The notes under the pieces: model-generated
Seen by the model: only the letters and a program-made list of their open reading frames with translations
Database searches by the model: none
What the model was told of the DNA's origin: nothing
Assembly (NCBI GenBank): GCA_034766995.1
Contig: CM068320.1
Span: 4,690,001 to 4,754,000, forward strand
Source: Acanthacorydalis orientalis
Taxonomy: Eukaryota; Arthropoda; Insecta; Megaloptera; Corydalidae
Reading direction: 5' to 3'
Length of the DNA: 64,000 nucleotides
Program-made: the position numbers and the translations under genes
Shown here: piece by piece, positions 11,721-22,419 of the stretch
Layout of the letters: each line of letters starts with the position of its first letter
How positions within the stretch are numbered: the first letter of the stretch is position 1

Positions 11721-12420
11721 TAAAAATTATATTGTAACATATTCGATCGTCTTATATTACAATTTGTAACAAAATATAAACAATTTGATTCATTTTACCT
11801 TCTATAAACGAAAAAAAATGATAAGAACCAAAATGATTAAATACAAATTAGTTCAGATTGATTATATAATTACTTACCTTATATATGTAATAATTCATTC
11901 ATAAAAACCAGGGAATGTTAATTCTAACAAGGCAAACTACAATAATTTTACAGAAAAATTTTATGTAAGTCCCTTTATTCACTTGAAGTTAACTTTATAT
12001 ATAAATTTTGCTTTATTGTTTTCATCTACGCCTATTTTTCAAAATAAACTGTTCTTTTCATAATGAAGAAGACAATTATTTCTAAATATTATATTGTTAC
12101 ATGTTCAGTGCCACAAATTACTATACTGAAATACTAAAAATTATTTTATAAAAGAAAATTTATAACAATAATTTTAATATTTTTGTTTAGCTTTTATTTT
12201 TAAATAATTACATTTAATGAGATCATTGTGGTTCATACACTTCAACTAAATATTTGATATTTGGCTGTTTGTAAAAAAATTCCTGCAACTAAATTACAGA
12301 TAAGTCAGTTTAGTAGTAGAAACATTAGTATTTTTTTTCAATTAAATGGCCAGTTGAACAATTATTAGGTGACAGTAATGTATCTTCATACAATACGATA
12401 GGCCAAACGCGTGGTAAAAA
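11721..12420. other. Non-coding AT-rich interval
   Basis: Nothing recognised apart from short A/T homopolymer runs. Confidence 0.55.
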
Positions 12421-12902
12421 TCAGCGTGGTAGGAAAATAATTACGGTTTTTGTTTTCTGAATTCTAACCTTATTTTTTTCAATGAAAGTGTCATTTCATC
12501 ATGTTTATGTTAATATCATTTTATAGTGCATTTTTCGGTCTGTATTTTAGTAACATCGACTTAGGTTTTATTATTAATTTTGCTTCAAATTGGGCTATTG
12601 AATTAAAGATGGAAAAAAAACAAATTGGAGTAATTTTTCTCATTAAGTTCAAAACGGGTGGTAAAGCAGCAGAAACTACTGTTTCACCACCCGTTTTTGA
12701 AGATGAAGAAGATCAGTGGCATCCTTCTTCAATTCCTAACGACCAACTGAAGGCGTTAATTGAATTAGAACCACGCACAACAATTCGAAAACTTGCACAA
12801 AAGTTCGGGTTTTAGTCATCCAACCAAAGTTCAAGATCACAAATCGAAAAATGTATATGAATTTAAAGGTCATAAACCATAATTATTTTACTTCCAACCT
12901 GA
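12421..12902 (+). mobile_element. Family B mariner miniature, copy 1 (Hsmar1/cecropia-type ends)
   Basis: The left end, TCAGCGTGGTAGGAAAATAA, aligns with the TTAGGTTGGT...ATAATTGCGG end seen in the other B copies and with the published Hsmar1/cecropia-subfamily TIR. The right end is its complement near 12902. Inside, 12501-12815 reads MEKKQIGVIFLIKFKTGGKA and later NDQLKALIELEPRTTIRKLA, the two parts of a mariner DNA-binding domain. The segment between is lost in this copy. No catalytic domain is present; the frame runs from helix-turn-helix 2 almost directly into the right TIR. Confidence 0.82.
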
Positions 12903-14017
12903 TAATTTTCAAATAAAAGCCATTGAAATCTATAACCTTACACTATTCTAAACATATTTTGTTTTTTAAACACTATCGGGTAATGCTTGTGTATTTTTAC
13001 ACATTAAATTTGAAAATCTGTTTTGTAATATAGAGATATTTTCAAATAACAATCCAATATTACCTATCAATCTTGACATAATCAAAGCTAATTACGTTTT
13101 TATCATGTCAAATAACATTTCAATATCATTCTAAAAATCACTTATAGGGATTTATTTATTCTAATATGCGAAAATTAAAAAAAAAATGTAACGAATAAAA
13201 ATGGCTATTATGTTTGAATTTAAAGATTTTGAGTGTTTCACAAAGTCAACAAGGAAGAAACATCAAGATCCATTCATGTTTTTTTTTGAATAGAATTGTG
13301 AAATAAATACTACTACATAAAAATGATTTACCTCCGAGACAACTTACCTGGATTTCCAATGTCCGGGGTTAAAAATATAAAATTAAAGGCGTAACTGTAG
13401 CAGAAAAAACTTTCTACTATAATATCATTTTAAAGGCTCTCATAAAACCTACTAAATTTGTGTCAAACCTAAAATTTAGTAAACTTCCAGGTAAAAATGA
13501 TATTTATTTTCAATATTGTTAACTGATTTCGTCAGCTGTACCTGAAATAAACATAAAGAAGAATTTAGTGAACGTTCCTCAAATAATAAACATAATAAAA
13601 TACTTAATATTTAACGAAAACATGACTTTTTCAGAAACATAAGTTCAGATCACGTTTAAGAATGTAATTATTTTTTTTAATATATAACAAAACTCTTAAA
13701 TATATAAATATTGTAACTGAAAAGCTAGAAAAATGTAACATATTAAATGCGACATAAAAATTGAAAATTAATGTAGTTTTTCTCTATCTAGGTTACTTCC
13801 TATATAATTTAGACCCATTAGGTGAAGAGCAATTTGAGAAAATTTACTTACTTACACCCACATATTTATATTAGATATAAATATGTGGGTAAACGTAATA
13901 AACTTATATCATTTATCATTAGTATATTAATAAGAGAAAACGCTAAAAATTCATTTCTAAAAACCTAACAGAAATAACTTGTTAACCCTAAAAAAGGTTA
14001 AGAATAAAATAATTAAT

Positions 14018-14019
<2 letters not shown>
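12903..14019. other. Non-coding AT-rich interval with one perfect hairpin
   Basis: No coding signal. A perfect 16-bp stem hairpin lies at 13856-13890 and is listed separately. Confidence 0.55.
13856..13890. repeat. Perfect 16-bp inverted repeat with 3-nt loop
   Basis: ACCCACATATTTATAT, then TAG, then its exact reverse complement. It could be the end of a foldback element or a cruciform-prone site. No T-run or gene beside it suggests a terminator. Confidence 0.85.

Positions 14020-14110
<91 letters not shown>
14020..14110. repeat. (TA)n microsatellite, ~90 bp
   Basis: A TA run with a single G interruption near 14063. Confidence 0.96.
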
Positions 14111-14113
<3 letters not shown>

Positions 14114-14284
14114 GTGTATAATATTTATGCAGTAATGTTTCATGAATATATCACATTCACTATACCTTATAATATTTACATACTTTGATAAGGTTTTTAT
14201 AATTTAATTCTAGAGTTACTTGATATAATGTATCTGTATAATATGATTCATTAAAACAGATTTTTTTAATTTTAATCAAATACA

Positions 14285-14285
14285 T

Positions 14286-14348
<63 letters not shown>
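14285..14348. repeat. Compound (CA)n/(TA)n microsatellite
   Basis: A short CA run followed by a TA run of about 48 bp. Confidence 0.95.
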
Positions 14349-14356
<8 letters not shown>

Positions 14357-14869
14357 TTATTTAATTAATTTTATTTTTAATGATAAAAAATTCATTGATA
14401 CATTTTATGTTCATAGTTCTGTTAAGTAACATTCTCCGTATTGGCTTGTATAGTTTGACATCTGCATTATATTTTACAATTTTACCTTTCGTCCAATTTC
14501 CATACAATACAGTTGTCTTCATTATTTGTTGTATCGGCATTGGCATTTAAATTATAAGTTGTTGAAATATAATTTGTTTTTATTTTGTAATTTTAATTGC
14601 GCTATAAGCCTTGTAATCATAATTTGTAAATTAAGTAGTGAATACTGTTTCGTACTAACTAAATTGTTTATTAGTTTTGTAGCCAGTGTCATTTTCTTTT
14701 CTACATTGATACTGTCTAATGTTAATTCTTGAAATTTTTTTATAATACATCTAATATTAATTTTGAAGCATGTTTGCTATCATTTAAAGTATTTAATGTA
14801 CAAAAATGGATATTTGATATCCTCTGTTATTTTTTTATTGCATCTTATATATAATCAAGTACATATATA
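14349..14869. other. Non-coding AT-rich interval
   Basis: Short frames on both strands (14361-14546 and 14526-14732) show no motif. Nothing else was recognised. Confidence 0.55.
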
Positions 14870-15722
14870 AAGGGTTTTCCAGTAGTGAAGCATTTTTTTA
14901 AGATGTTTTATTTCATAGATGTCAAACTGACAGCTGTGTTTTTTGACATTTGTTACGTTTTGACATTACCATTTTTACTTATGGCTTCGTATAAAATAAA
15001 ACAAAATGGTCGTTCTATAAAAAAATTCGTAAATTACTTAACATACTCGTCTATCTAAATCAACAATTATTCGATTAGTGAGTAGATTTGCAGACTGGAT
15101 AAGTTAAAGGTAAAGAAACACCAACACGTGTTCCTTGATCCGTTGATGTCATTGGTCCTTACTTTTTTGAGAACCAGCCTAGTAAAGCGATAACTGTGAA
15201 TAGAGGAAGATATTGAAACATAATAACCAGTTTTTTTGAGCAGAATTGGATGATGTTGATCTGGAGGACATGTGGTCCCAGCAGAACAATTGCAACAAGC
15301 CGCACAGCTGGTGAAACAATTGATTTATTGAGGATGAAATTTCCTGGTCGCGTTATTTACAAAAATGGAGACACTCATTAGCCATCGAGATCCTGCGATT
15401 TAACACCCGTGGACTACTTTCTGTGAGGTCACATTAAAGGATCGGTGTACGCCAATAATTTTAAAATAATTTCCGAACTGAAAGATGAAATCCGAAGAGC
15501 ATTTGGTGAGATAGAGTCCCAGTTGAGTAGGGATGTTGTTGAAAAGTTTAACAGAAGAATGGTTACTTCTAAGAAAGCACGAGGCAGTCACACGATATTA
15601 TTTTTCATTTATAAATGGCATACCTCCAACTATTATTTACAATAAAGAAACTTGAAATTTCAGCGCAAATTTTGTATTTTATTTAAAATTAAAAAATTGG
15701 GTCCTTATTAGAAAACCCTGAG
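14870..15722 (+). mobile_element. Mariner/Tc1-like element, family C copy 1, internally deleted
   Basis: The left end reads AAGGGTTTTCCAGTAGTGAA after TA. The reverse complement of the right end reads AGGGTTTTCTAATAAGGACC before TA. At 853 bp it is about 415 bp shorter than copy 3 (55026-56294). The frame starting MASYKIKQNGRSIKKF runs to a T-N-T-x-x-R region and then jumps to a G-P-Y-F-F-E-N block, so the first catalytic aspartate segment is deleted. A C-terminal block, LKDEIRRAFGEIESQLSRDV (15445-15645), is preserved. Confidence 0.8.
15445..15645 (+). pseudogene. C-terminal fragment of family C transposase (copy 1)
   Basis: The frame reads VYANN, then LKDEIRRAFGEIESQLSRDV, then VEKFNRRMVTSKKARGSHTI. 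This is the conserved C-terminus of the DDE_3 mariner/Tc1 group, where it follows the third catalytic residue. Just upstream, in other frames, are W-S-Q-Q-N (remnant of the second catalytic motif W-F-Q-Q-D) and a damaged third motif. Confidence 0.75.
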
Positions 15723-15755
15723 TATATATATATATATATATATACACAAATCTGT

Positions 15756-16574
15756 CCGTGGGTCGTTCGATACGTTTGGTAAATCTCTATGGTGTGACGC
15801 CACCATTCATTTGGTAACGTCACGTCTATCAAGTGTCACTTTTCAAACTATCATATGCAAAATTTTAGGCAGAAGTGACGCGTTATTCCCATTTTAGAGA
15901 TGTTTGAAGCGAGAATTGTAGCAATTGCTGCAAAAATGGAAAAAAATGACTAGGCCTTTTTGCGTCAATTCGTCATCGTGGATGAAACATTGATCCACCA
16001 GTACACATCTGAATCGAAGCATCAGTTAAACCAGTGGACTGATGAAAACATGCTGAAAAAGTCGAAGACCGTTTTGCCAGCGGGGAAGGTGATGACCATT
16101 GCTTTTTGGTATTCCCAGGAAATCATCTTAATCGACTATTTAACGAAGAAAAAAACGAAAACAGGATCCTATTATACAACATTATTGGACCGTTTGAAAG
16201 AAGAGCTGAAACAAAAACACTCAAGATTGATGCACAAAAAATTGCTCTTTCACCAGGACAGCGTACCGTCACACAAATCGACCGTCGCAATGGCGAAATT
16301 GCACGAATTAGTCTTCGAATTAATTCATCATCCATCGTTTTCGCCGGACTTGGCCTCGTTTAACTTCTTCTCCTTCCAAAACTTGAAATTTTGGCACGGT
16401 AGGAAGAAATTCTCGTTGAATGTAGATGTAATTTACCACCGTCAATGCATATTTTACAGATACGCTAGACCAAAGCTATAGCCCTCAATGGAGACTATGT
16501 TGAGAAATAAAATCGTTTTTTTCCAAAAAACGGTGTTTAACTTGCTTTTTACCATATTTATCAAACGACCCACG
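15756..16574 (+). mobile_element. Family D mariner, catalytic-half-only derivative, copy 1
   Basis: The left end, CCGTGGGTCGTTCGATACGT, and the reverse complement of the right end, CGTGGGTCGTTTGATAAATA, match. Length is about 820 bp against the ~1.28 kb of full mariners. The coding part begins directly at the end of the linker (F-L-R-Q-F-V-x-V-D-E-T) with no helix-turn-helix region. Copy 2 at 31084-31904 has almost the same length and the same 5' junction, so the N-terminal deletion was in a shared ancestor that transposed. Only 33 bp and a TA tract separate it from family C copy 1. Confidence 0.85.
15939..16481 (+). pseudogene. Family D transposase catalytic domain, third Asp changed to Asn
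   Basis: One open frame of about 180 codons covers most of a DD34D catalytic domain. First motif: I-V-D-E-T-L-I-H. Then K-V-M-T-I-A-F-W and I-D-Y-L-T-K. Second motif: F-H-Q-D-S-V-P-S-H. Exactly 34 residues after that aspartate the third position reads F-N-F-F, where the family has S-D-F-F. The catalytic aspartate is thus replaced by asparagine and the enzyme would be dead even if expressed. There is no DNA-binding domain and no convincing start codon. The tail after 16400 departs from the family by frameshift. Confidence 0.85.
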
Positions 16575-17140
16575 TACACACAATATTATATTATTATAAA
16601 TTATAAAAAAATTGAAAAAATGCGTTTTTTTACTTTTTTTGTATTTATTTTCATTTATAAAAATAATGGTTCGTAAATATGAAGGAAAATTAGAATATAA
16701 GGGTGCAGGTAACATGGGATACAGTCAAAACATATCTGGACTTAATCCATTTGATTATTCTAGTTTTTTTTTTTTATTTTAAAACCAAAAATATCTCAAA
16801 TTTACGAACGTAAAATAAGGAGACGAGAGATGATTGAAAATTTAAATTGAAATTCCAAGCCATTGAAAGTACGGAGAAATGGATTCAAAGAGATGTTTAT
16901 TCAGTTCATGCATGAGAAATCTTAACACCAGAATCTACCAGCTTGTCTCGATGCATAAGATTCAATAAAGTAAATGTTTATATTCCTCTTACGAAATTAT
17001 TACATCAGCCCCATACACTCTATGAGATATTAATGATAACGTTACTGTAAGGCAAGAAAATAGTAGCCCAATTTTTTAAAACAAGTTTTATTATATTGCT
17101 AAGAGGTAAATACCAAGAGAAAACATCGCTCTATATATAA
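16575..17140. other. Non-coding AT-rich interval
   Basis: Nothing assignable seen. Confidence 0.55.
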
Positions 17141-17148
17141 ATATATAC

Positions 17149-17231
<83 letters not shown>
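17141..17231. repeat. (TA)n microsatellite with short CATA prefix
   Basis: CATA units followed by a TA run with one GC interruption near 17191. Confidence 0.95.
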
Positions 17232-17233
<2 letters not shown>

Positions 17234-17911
17234 CACCTATAAAATTATTTACTATTTAATTACTAAGTTTGAATCTTTTTGAGTTTCAATTTGTTCTTAA
17301 AGTAGCATATTTTTAAATGCTTGTTATTCATTTTTATTTACAAAAATCACTTTATGATAATGATAAACTAATATCGTTTTTAGATTCATTGTATCAAAGT
17401 TAATGAAGAACACTTAATAATTTTCAAATAGTTGGAAAAAAATATAATCATGCAGCACTATATTATTATTTATATAATTCATTATTTAATATGAAGCATC
17501 CCACAAAAAATACTAAATGTAACGTTTTTAAATTATATTTATAATCAATTAATCACAAGATAATCTTATTTCTATTTATCATATTCTAATGATTAAAATC
17601 AAATTAATTCAGACGTTCGCCTTTTGCTGACAATTACGTCATTTATTGTATATAAAAATGTATCGAAGTTAGATATTTGACATTTATAGTATTGCATAAA
17701 CAGATTTGATTAAATTGAATACGAAAACTCGAAACTAAACACATCGAAATGTATATTTTTTAAAGAATTATAAATAAAAAATATGCTATTTCTTCATCTA
17801 ACTATTCCTGATTTATATTAATTCATATAAATCATATTTAAGAAAAACATTTACAAATCAACTTATTTGAAATGCATACAAACAATACAGCTAATGAAAT
17901 TCGTGAGAAAT
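17232..17911. other. Non-coding AT-rich interval
   Basis: No gene or repeat end recognised before the palindrome that begins near 17912. Confidence 0.55.
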
Positions 17912-18092
17912 CAAGTTCAAATAATTCATTAGAACTGAATTTATTTATCAAAGAAAAAGGTTAAATTTTCAAATAAAAGCACATTTCTTAACTGTCAGTC
18001 ATTAGTGACAGTTAAGAAATGTGCCTTTATTTGAAAATTTAACCTTTTTCTTTTATAAATAAATTTAGTTCTAATGAATTATTTAAACTTAA
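17912..18092. repeat. ~180-bp near-perfect palindrome (foldback)
   Basis: The left arm (about 17912-17998) and right arm (about 18006-18092) are reverse complements with five mismatches in about 87 bp and an 8-bp loop centred near 18002. The homology continues past 18092: the sequence after the inserted TTAA element (18806 onward, TTTCTTATTTTCGAAT) matches the reverse complement of 17889-17911. The original palindrome was therefore longer and was interrupted in its right arm. It could be a foldback transposon or a double-stranded-RNA-producing hairpin. Confidence 0.85.
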
Positions 18093-18801
18093 GGGGACCC
18101 GGTGGTTTAGCGGCCTAAAATTTAAGCTATTTTAAAAATTTTTTTCTATATGAGGGTAATGAATAATGCTTTCAAATTTTTTTACACTTATTTTATTACT
18201 AATAAACTACACAAAAATGAAAATAAAGACAAAAAAAAAATTTTTTTTAATTAGAAAAATGATGCTAAAGTCTCCCTCTCTAAAAAAATGGAATTGCGTG
18301 GTGAATGATGATTTATCTCTCCCTCTGATCTGAAATAAAACAATTGACGAATTTTTAATTAGTATAAGTATAGCTATCGCAGGAAGTAGAATAAAAAAAA
18401 AAAATTTGACAAAATGGCGCGTAGTCAAAAGTACAAGTTTGAAAACGACCAGTATTTTTGAATGTTTTGTTAATAAAAAAAATATAAATATTTTACGGAA
18501 ACTATTAGTACGAAAACTACTAGAGAGCTAGAACTATTCAGAATAACATATTAAAATTTCAGACAAATCGGTCAAGTAGTTTTTTTTCTGGCCCCCGCAA
18601 AAGGAAAAAAAGTAGTTTCGAGATAAACGCGTTTAAAGTTTCAAGCAAGTATATTATTCTTCTACCTACCTGACCTTCTAATGGGCTGTAGATCCTGAAA
18701 TACTCTGAATTTCGTCATCAAATTTTAACAGTATATTTTTAAGATACTATACTTTCGAAAAAAAAATCGATTTTTCGAAAATTCTAGTCCACCGGGTCCC
18801 C
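18093..18801. mobile_element. 709-bp non-autonomous DNA transposon, TTAA target, GGGGACCCGGTGG ends
   Basis: Perfect 13-bp inverted ends lie at 18093-18105 and 18789-18801 (GGGGACCCGGTGG and its complement), flanked by TTAA at 18089-18092 and 18802-18805. There is no transposase; the interior is AT-rich with poly-A/T runs. TTAA duplication is shared by piggyBac and Kolobok. The G-rich start is unlike the CCC start of piggyBac, so a Kolobok-type parent is possible, but this is an inference from end chemistry only. Insertion into one arm of a palindrome lets the empty site be reconstructed from the other arm, which reads TTGA at the matching position. Confidence 0.85.
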
Positions 18802-18816
18802 TTAATTTCTTATTTT

Positions 18817-18868
18817 CGAATATGATTCCAGTATCTATTTCATTAAACAGATACTGGAATCATATTCG
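18817..18868. repeat. Perfect 20-bp stem hairpin
   Basis: CGAATATGATTCCAGTATCT at 18817-18836 is followed by a 12-nt spacer and its exact reverse complement at 18849-18868. It lies just outside the TTAA element and appears to belong to the interrupted foldback structure. Confidence 0.9.
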
Positions 18869-19467
18869 TTATTACTGTTATTATTGTATTATTCAAATCA
18901 GTCTATGAAATATCCACGAATTAATTTCATACACTCCTCTTTCTAGTTTTAAAACTATTTGACATGTTTCAGTTATTTTTTTAGTTCAGTTTTTATTTTT
19001 AAGAAATTTCAACATGGTACCACAACTTTATTGTATTATGTATAGCCTCTTATTAAAGCAATAAAAACAGAAAATTATTTTAACCTTTTTCGTCTCGGTA
19101 TTTTTTTAAAGTATAATTTCTCACTCATTGCCGTTTTTTAAAAAATACATTTTGCTGCACTAAGAGTTTAAAATGAAAGAACAAAACATAAAAAATATTA
19201 TTCTAAATAATCATTTCAAAATTAGGGCAAAAAGAATCATAATATTTCGAATAAACAAGTACAATGTATAAACTTATTTATGCATGCAACACATATGGAA
19301 ATGCCTACTGTTAGTGGTTAGATACAAAACACATTAAAAGAGAAAGCAATCATTTAATGCTCGTCTACTCTAACACATTAAGGAATGATTTATTTTGTCC
19401 TCATCTCTTTTACATACATCGTGTAACGAGCATATGGCATTATTAGTTTTTCGCGAATACGACTGTA
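18869..19467. other. Non-coding AT-rich interval
   Basis: Nothing assignable seen. Confidence 0.55.
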
Positions 19468-20024
19468 TTTGATTGGCAAAAAAATAATTGCGATTTATGA
19501 CCTTCAAATTCACATACATTTTTCTCAGATAGCTGTTTTAAGTGGTCCAGAACTGTTGATGACTACGCCTAACTTTTGTGCAAGCTCTCGAATTGTTTGT
19601 GGTTCTGATTTACCTAACGCTTTCAGTTGGTCGTTATAAACGGAAAAAGGACGCCCATGACCTTCTTCATCTTCAAGCCTCTCGTTCTCAGCACAATATT
19701 TCTGGAACCACCATTGCACCGTACATTCCTTAAGAGTACTCACACCATAAACATTTTTTAGTTTACGACCAGCTTCTGACGCTTTACCGCTCATTCTGAA
19801 CTCCTACAAATAATTACTATTATTTGCTTCTTTTCCATCTTTAAATCAATAGCTCGATTTGAATCAAAGTTTGTAATAAAAGCAAAGTCGATGTTACCAA
19901 AATACAGACAGAAAAATGCACTTTAAAAAAATACTAATATGAATACGATGAAGTGACACTTTTATTGGAAAAAATTAAGGTTAGACCTCAAACAAAAACC
20001 ACAATTATTTCCCTACCACCCTAA
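19468..20024 (-). mobile_element. Family B mariner miniature, copy 2 (DNA-binding half only)
   Basis: 557 bp, inverted relative to the other B copies. The ends are TTTGATTGGCAAAAAAATAA and, at the other side, the complement of TTAGGGTGGTAGGGAAATAA. Minus-strand 19525-19794 encodes both helix-turn-helix regions; the remainder of the transposase is absent and the frame passes almost directly to the TIR. Same deletion join as the other B copies. Confidence 0.87.
19525..19794 (-). pseudogene. Family B DNA-binding domain fragment, 89 codons
   Basis: The best preserved B frame. The first helix-turn-helix reads K-L-K-N-V-Y-G-V-S-T-L-K-E-C-T-V-Q-W-W-F-Q-K, followed by the acidic L-E-D-E-E-G-H-G-R-P linker (the G-R-P minor-groove motif of mariner transposases), then the second helix-turn-helix I-R-E-L-A-Q-K-L-G-V. 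The true start M-E-K-K-Q-I lies upstream near 19840, separated by a frameshift. All catalytic residues are absent by deletion. If expressed it could only bind TIR DNA; there is no evidence that it is expressed. Confidence 0.8.
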
Positions 20025-21020
20025 TAATTTTAAATTATTCAAACACATTAAAGGATAATTGCTATAATATAGTTTTTGCACTGTAGCTAAATTCTTTTAC
20101 ATAAACCAACGCACTAAAGCACAGAAAAATATTTTTCTGGGCCTTTGCAATCTGAGAATAATATCGCCATCTAAATGCGCATAACTAAAAATTGTCATTG
20201 ATCATTTATTAAACAATTTTGATTAAGAAAACTTAGTAGTTTTTGATGGGAGTCAAAATTAATTTATGAAATATTTAATTTGTTTTTACTTATCTTTCAT
20301 GTATCATTAGTGTATGCCAAAGACGCATGGCAAATGAAACTAAATTTTCTAATAAACTTCTGATGACGATAGTTAATTAATTTCTTTGTCATTAGCGCCA
20401 ATTTACAGAAAAATCAGATTTTTTGGTAACTTGTCATTGTGAGTGTAATGGCATTGAGCTCGAAATTCTCATAAGAGCCAATCAAATAAAAATCATTGAA
20501 TATTTTTAATCGAAAAAAATTTTTTCTTGTTTCTGAGCATGAAAAAAAATCATTTGTGGAAGTTAATTTGTGTCAAATCTGTTTTTTGATAGAATATTTG
20601 TGTTTAATTCTTACTTGTAACTTCAACAACTGCATCAGTTTGACTAATGAAAACAGTTTTCCATACAGTGGCATTTATTTTTACGACTTATAAAAGAGTA
20701 AAAAATTCTTCAAAAAAGAACAATTAAATAAAATAAATTACTTCTTAATTAATATAATTTCTACTTAATATACTTTCTTGTCCACGATAACAAAAACACA
20801 TTTTTAAAAATGAAATTCATTTTTCCTTTCGGAAATTAAATTCAATTTTTCTTATTTTTTTATACAGTTCTATATTTTCCTGCTGTCAGTGAATAAAAAT
20901 GTCAGTTTTAATTTGTTGGTTTGGTGTACTCGATTATTTAAAAAATTTGATTATCCGAAACACCAACAAAATTTTTCATTCCGGATTATCGCATCAGCAC
21001 TGTATCAATATATATGTGTA
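20025..21020. other. Non-coding AT-rich interval with partial MITE remnants
   Basis: Near 20160-20225 the text matches the right half of the small element at 37387-37547 (CTAAATGCG-ATAA followed by GATCA...TTAA...TTTTGATTA). Near 20090 lies an end motif like that of the 11491-11720 element. A frame at 20496-20693 has no recognisable motif. Confidence 0.45.
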
Positions 21021-21189
21021 TATATATATATATACAGGGTGGCGCGAAAAGAACAAAGAATTTTGAAATATTACTATTTTTTTGTTTTGTAATACTTCCA
21101 TCTTTTTTATTTATCAAAGTATAGTATAAGGATGGAGAATTTGTCCTGATTACACATAAAAAATGACTACACTTAAGTAATGCTTATTT

Positions 21190-21330
21190 TTGGTTTCACA
21201 ATTTCAAGCTTTCTAAGGCATTTTCCATCACTTCTTTAATGATTTCTGGACATAACGCTCGAATTTCTTCTCGTATGTTGTTCTTTAGATGCAGGATAGT
21301 TTCTAGCTTATTGACGTATGCACATTCTTT
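21190..21330 (-). pseudogene. Family E transposase C-terminus
   Basis: After the third catalytic block, read on the minus strand as F-L-G-G-x-L-K, the frame reads ECAYVNKLETILHLKNNIRE and EIRALCPEIIKEVMENALES, the standard C-terminal segment of DDE_3 mariner/Tc1 transposases. One stop interrupts the L-W-G motif region. Confidence 0.8.
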
Positions 21331-21540
21331 TAACTAACCCCCCAAAAAAAAATATATGTATACAATCGTAGGAGTTTACATAGAATTACGGTTAGAGAAG
21401 TGAACAAGTTTTAAGTTGCTTAAAAAAATAAATATTTATTAAATGTGTATAATAGGTTTACAAAACCTTTATTTATAATTATTTATTTAAAATTTTTGAT
21501 TTTATTCATTTTTGTACTTTGAAACATTACAAAAATAAAT

Positions 21541-22350
21541 GTGTGCTCTTCTTGCATAGTTTTGGAAGCTCTATCTTCAGATATTTTAGTTTTTATTGTA
21601 TGATAAAACGTTTCTAGATATTCACCTCTTAATGTTGACACTACGTGAAAATCGATGTTCACATTTCCAAGGTCATAACTTTTAATCTAATTAACGGATT
21701 TTAACAAATGAAGCATTTTTAGGTTCCGAAGTCCTTCAGCTGTTAAACATTTTTGATCAGATGTGAATCGGTTGAACAGTTGCTGAGTACTGGGCGCGAA
21801 CCTACGTTACAGCAATTGGTAACGCTCCCACCGCTAATATGACAACCCGCTGAATGAAAGTGTAAGCTCATCTTAACAGAGTTTTGAAAGCTCTATCCGC
21901 AAATATTTTATTTTTTATCGTACAATAAAGAGTTTTCGAGATATTCACGTTTTAATGCTGACACAACGTGACTTCGATGTAAAAATTTTCAGGGTCGTAA
22001 CTTTTAATTTAATTAATGAATTTTAACAAATGAAGCACTTTTAGGTTCTGAAGTTCCTTATCTGTTCAACACTTTTGATACGATGTGAATCGGTTGGATG
22101 GTTAGAATTGAACGCGAATCTGCGTTACAGTAATTGGTAACACTTCCACCACCAATATAATACCTTATTCAATGAAACTATAATTAACGGATTTCAACAA
22201 ATGAAGCATTTTTAGGTTCCGAAGTCTTTTAACTGTTAAACACTTTTGATCCGATGTGAATCAGTTGAATGGTTACGGGGTACTGAGCTCGAACCTGCGT
22301 TACAGCATTTGGTAACGCTCAAAACACTAACAAGACACCCTTAATGAAAC
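21541..22350. repeat. Tandem repeat, 322-bp period, 2.5 copies
   Basis: The phrase TTAACAAATGAAGCA(C/T)TTTTAGG recurs at 21701, 22023 and (as TTCAACAAATG) 22193. The phrase TTT(G/G)GAAGCTCTATC recurs at 21561 and 21883. The first two units are 322 bp apart; the third lacks the first ~150 bp. Divergence between units looks moderate (about 10-20 per cent by eye), so the duplication is not recent. Confidence 0.85.
21791..21840 (-). other. tRNA-like module in tandem unit 1
   Basis: Read on the minus strand, TTAGCGGTGGGAGC resembles a tRNA D-arm/A-box. It is followed by GTTAC, an 8-nt loop and GTAAC (perfect anticodon-like stem, extendable to 6 bp), then GTAGGTTCGCGCC, which resembles a T-arm/B-box (consensus GGTTCGANNCC). 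Related modules lie at 22107-22160 and 22281-22334; the third has GCAGGTTCGAGCTC, closest to the B-box. No acceptor stem was identified, so this is not called a tRNA gene. Confidence 0.45.
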
Positions 22351-22419
22351 TATATACGTAATTCTACGTCAAAAATCGGGAGGGCTGAAAACAAACGAGC
22401 ACCTAGATCAATTAAAATT

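Larger units (their letters stand above)
21345..22372. mobile_element. ~1.0-kb nested insertion with internal tandem repeat
   Basis: The element E coding text breaks at a P-P-D-F motif (22370-22384, minus strand) and resumes at F-F-L-G-G near 21345, so the DNA between was inserted at the A-run of this codon string; AAAAA is a possible target duplication. The insert's ends carry a short inverted match (TAGAATTACG near 21382 and its complement near 22363). It contains about 2.5 units of a 322-bp tandem repeat and no protein-coding signal. The class is unknown; tRNA-like modules suggest a SINE-related or satellite-bearing element. Confidence 0.6.

Noticed and set aside
12501..12600. N-terminal extension of the family B1 frame with a hydrophobic segment (M-F-M-L-I-S-F-Y-S-A-F-F)
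   Set aside because: Looks like a signal peptide but is the untranslated leader of the mariner; the true start is the M-E-K-K-Q-I at about 12609.
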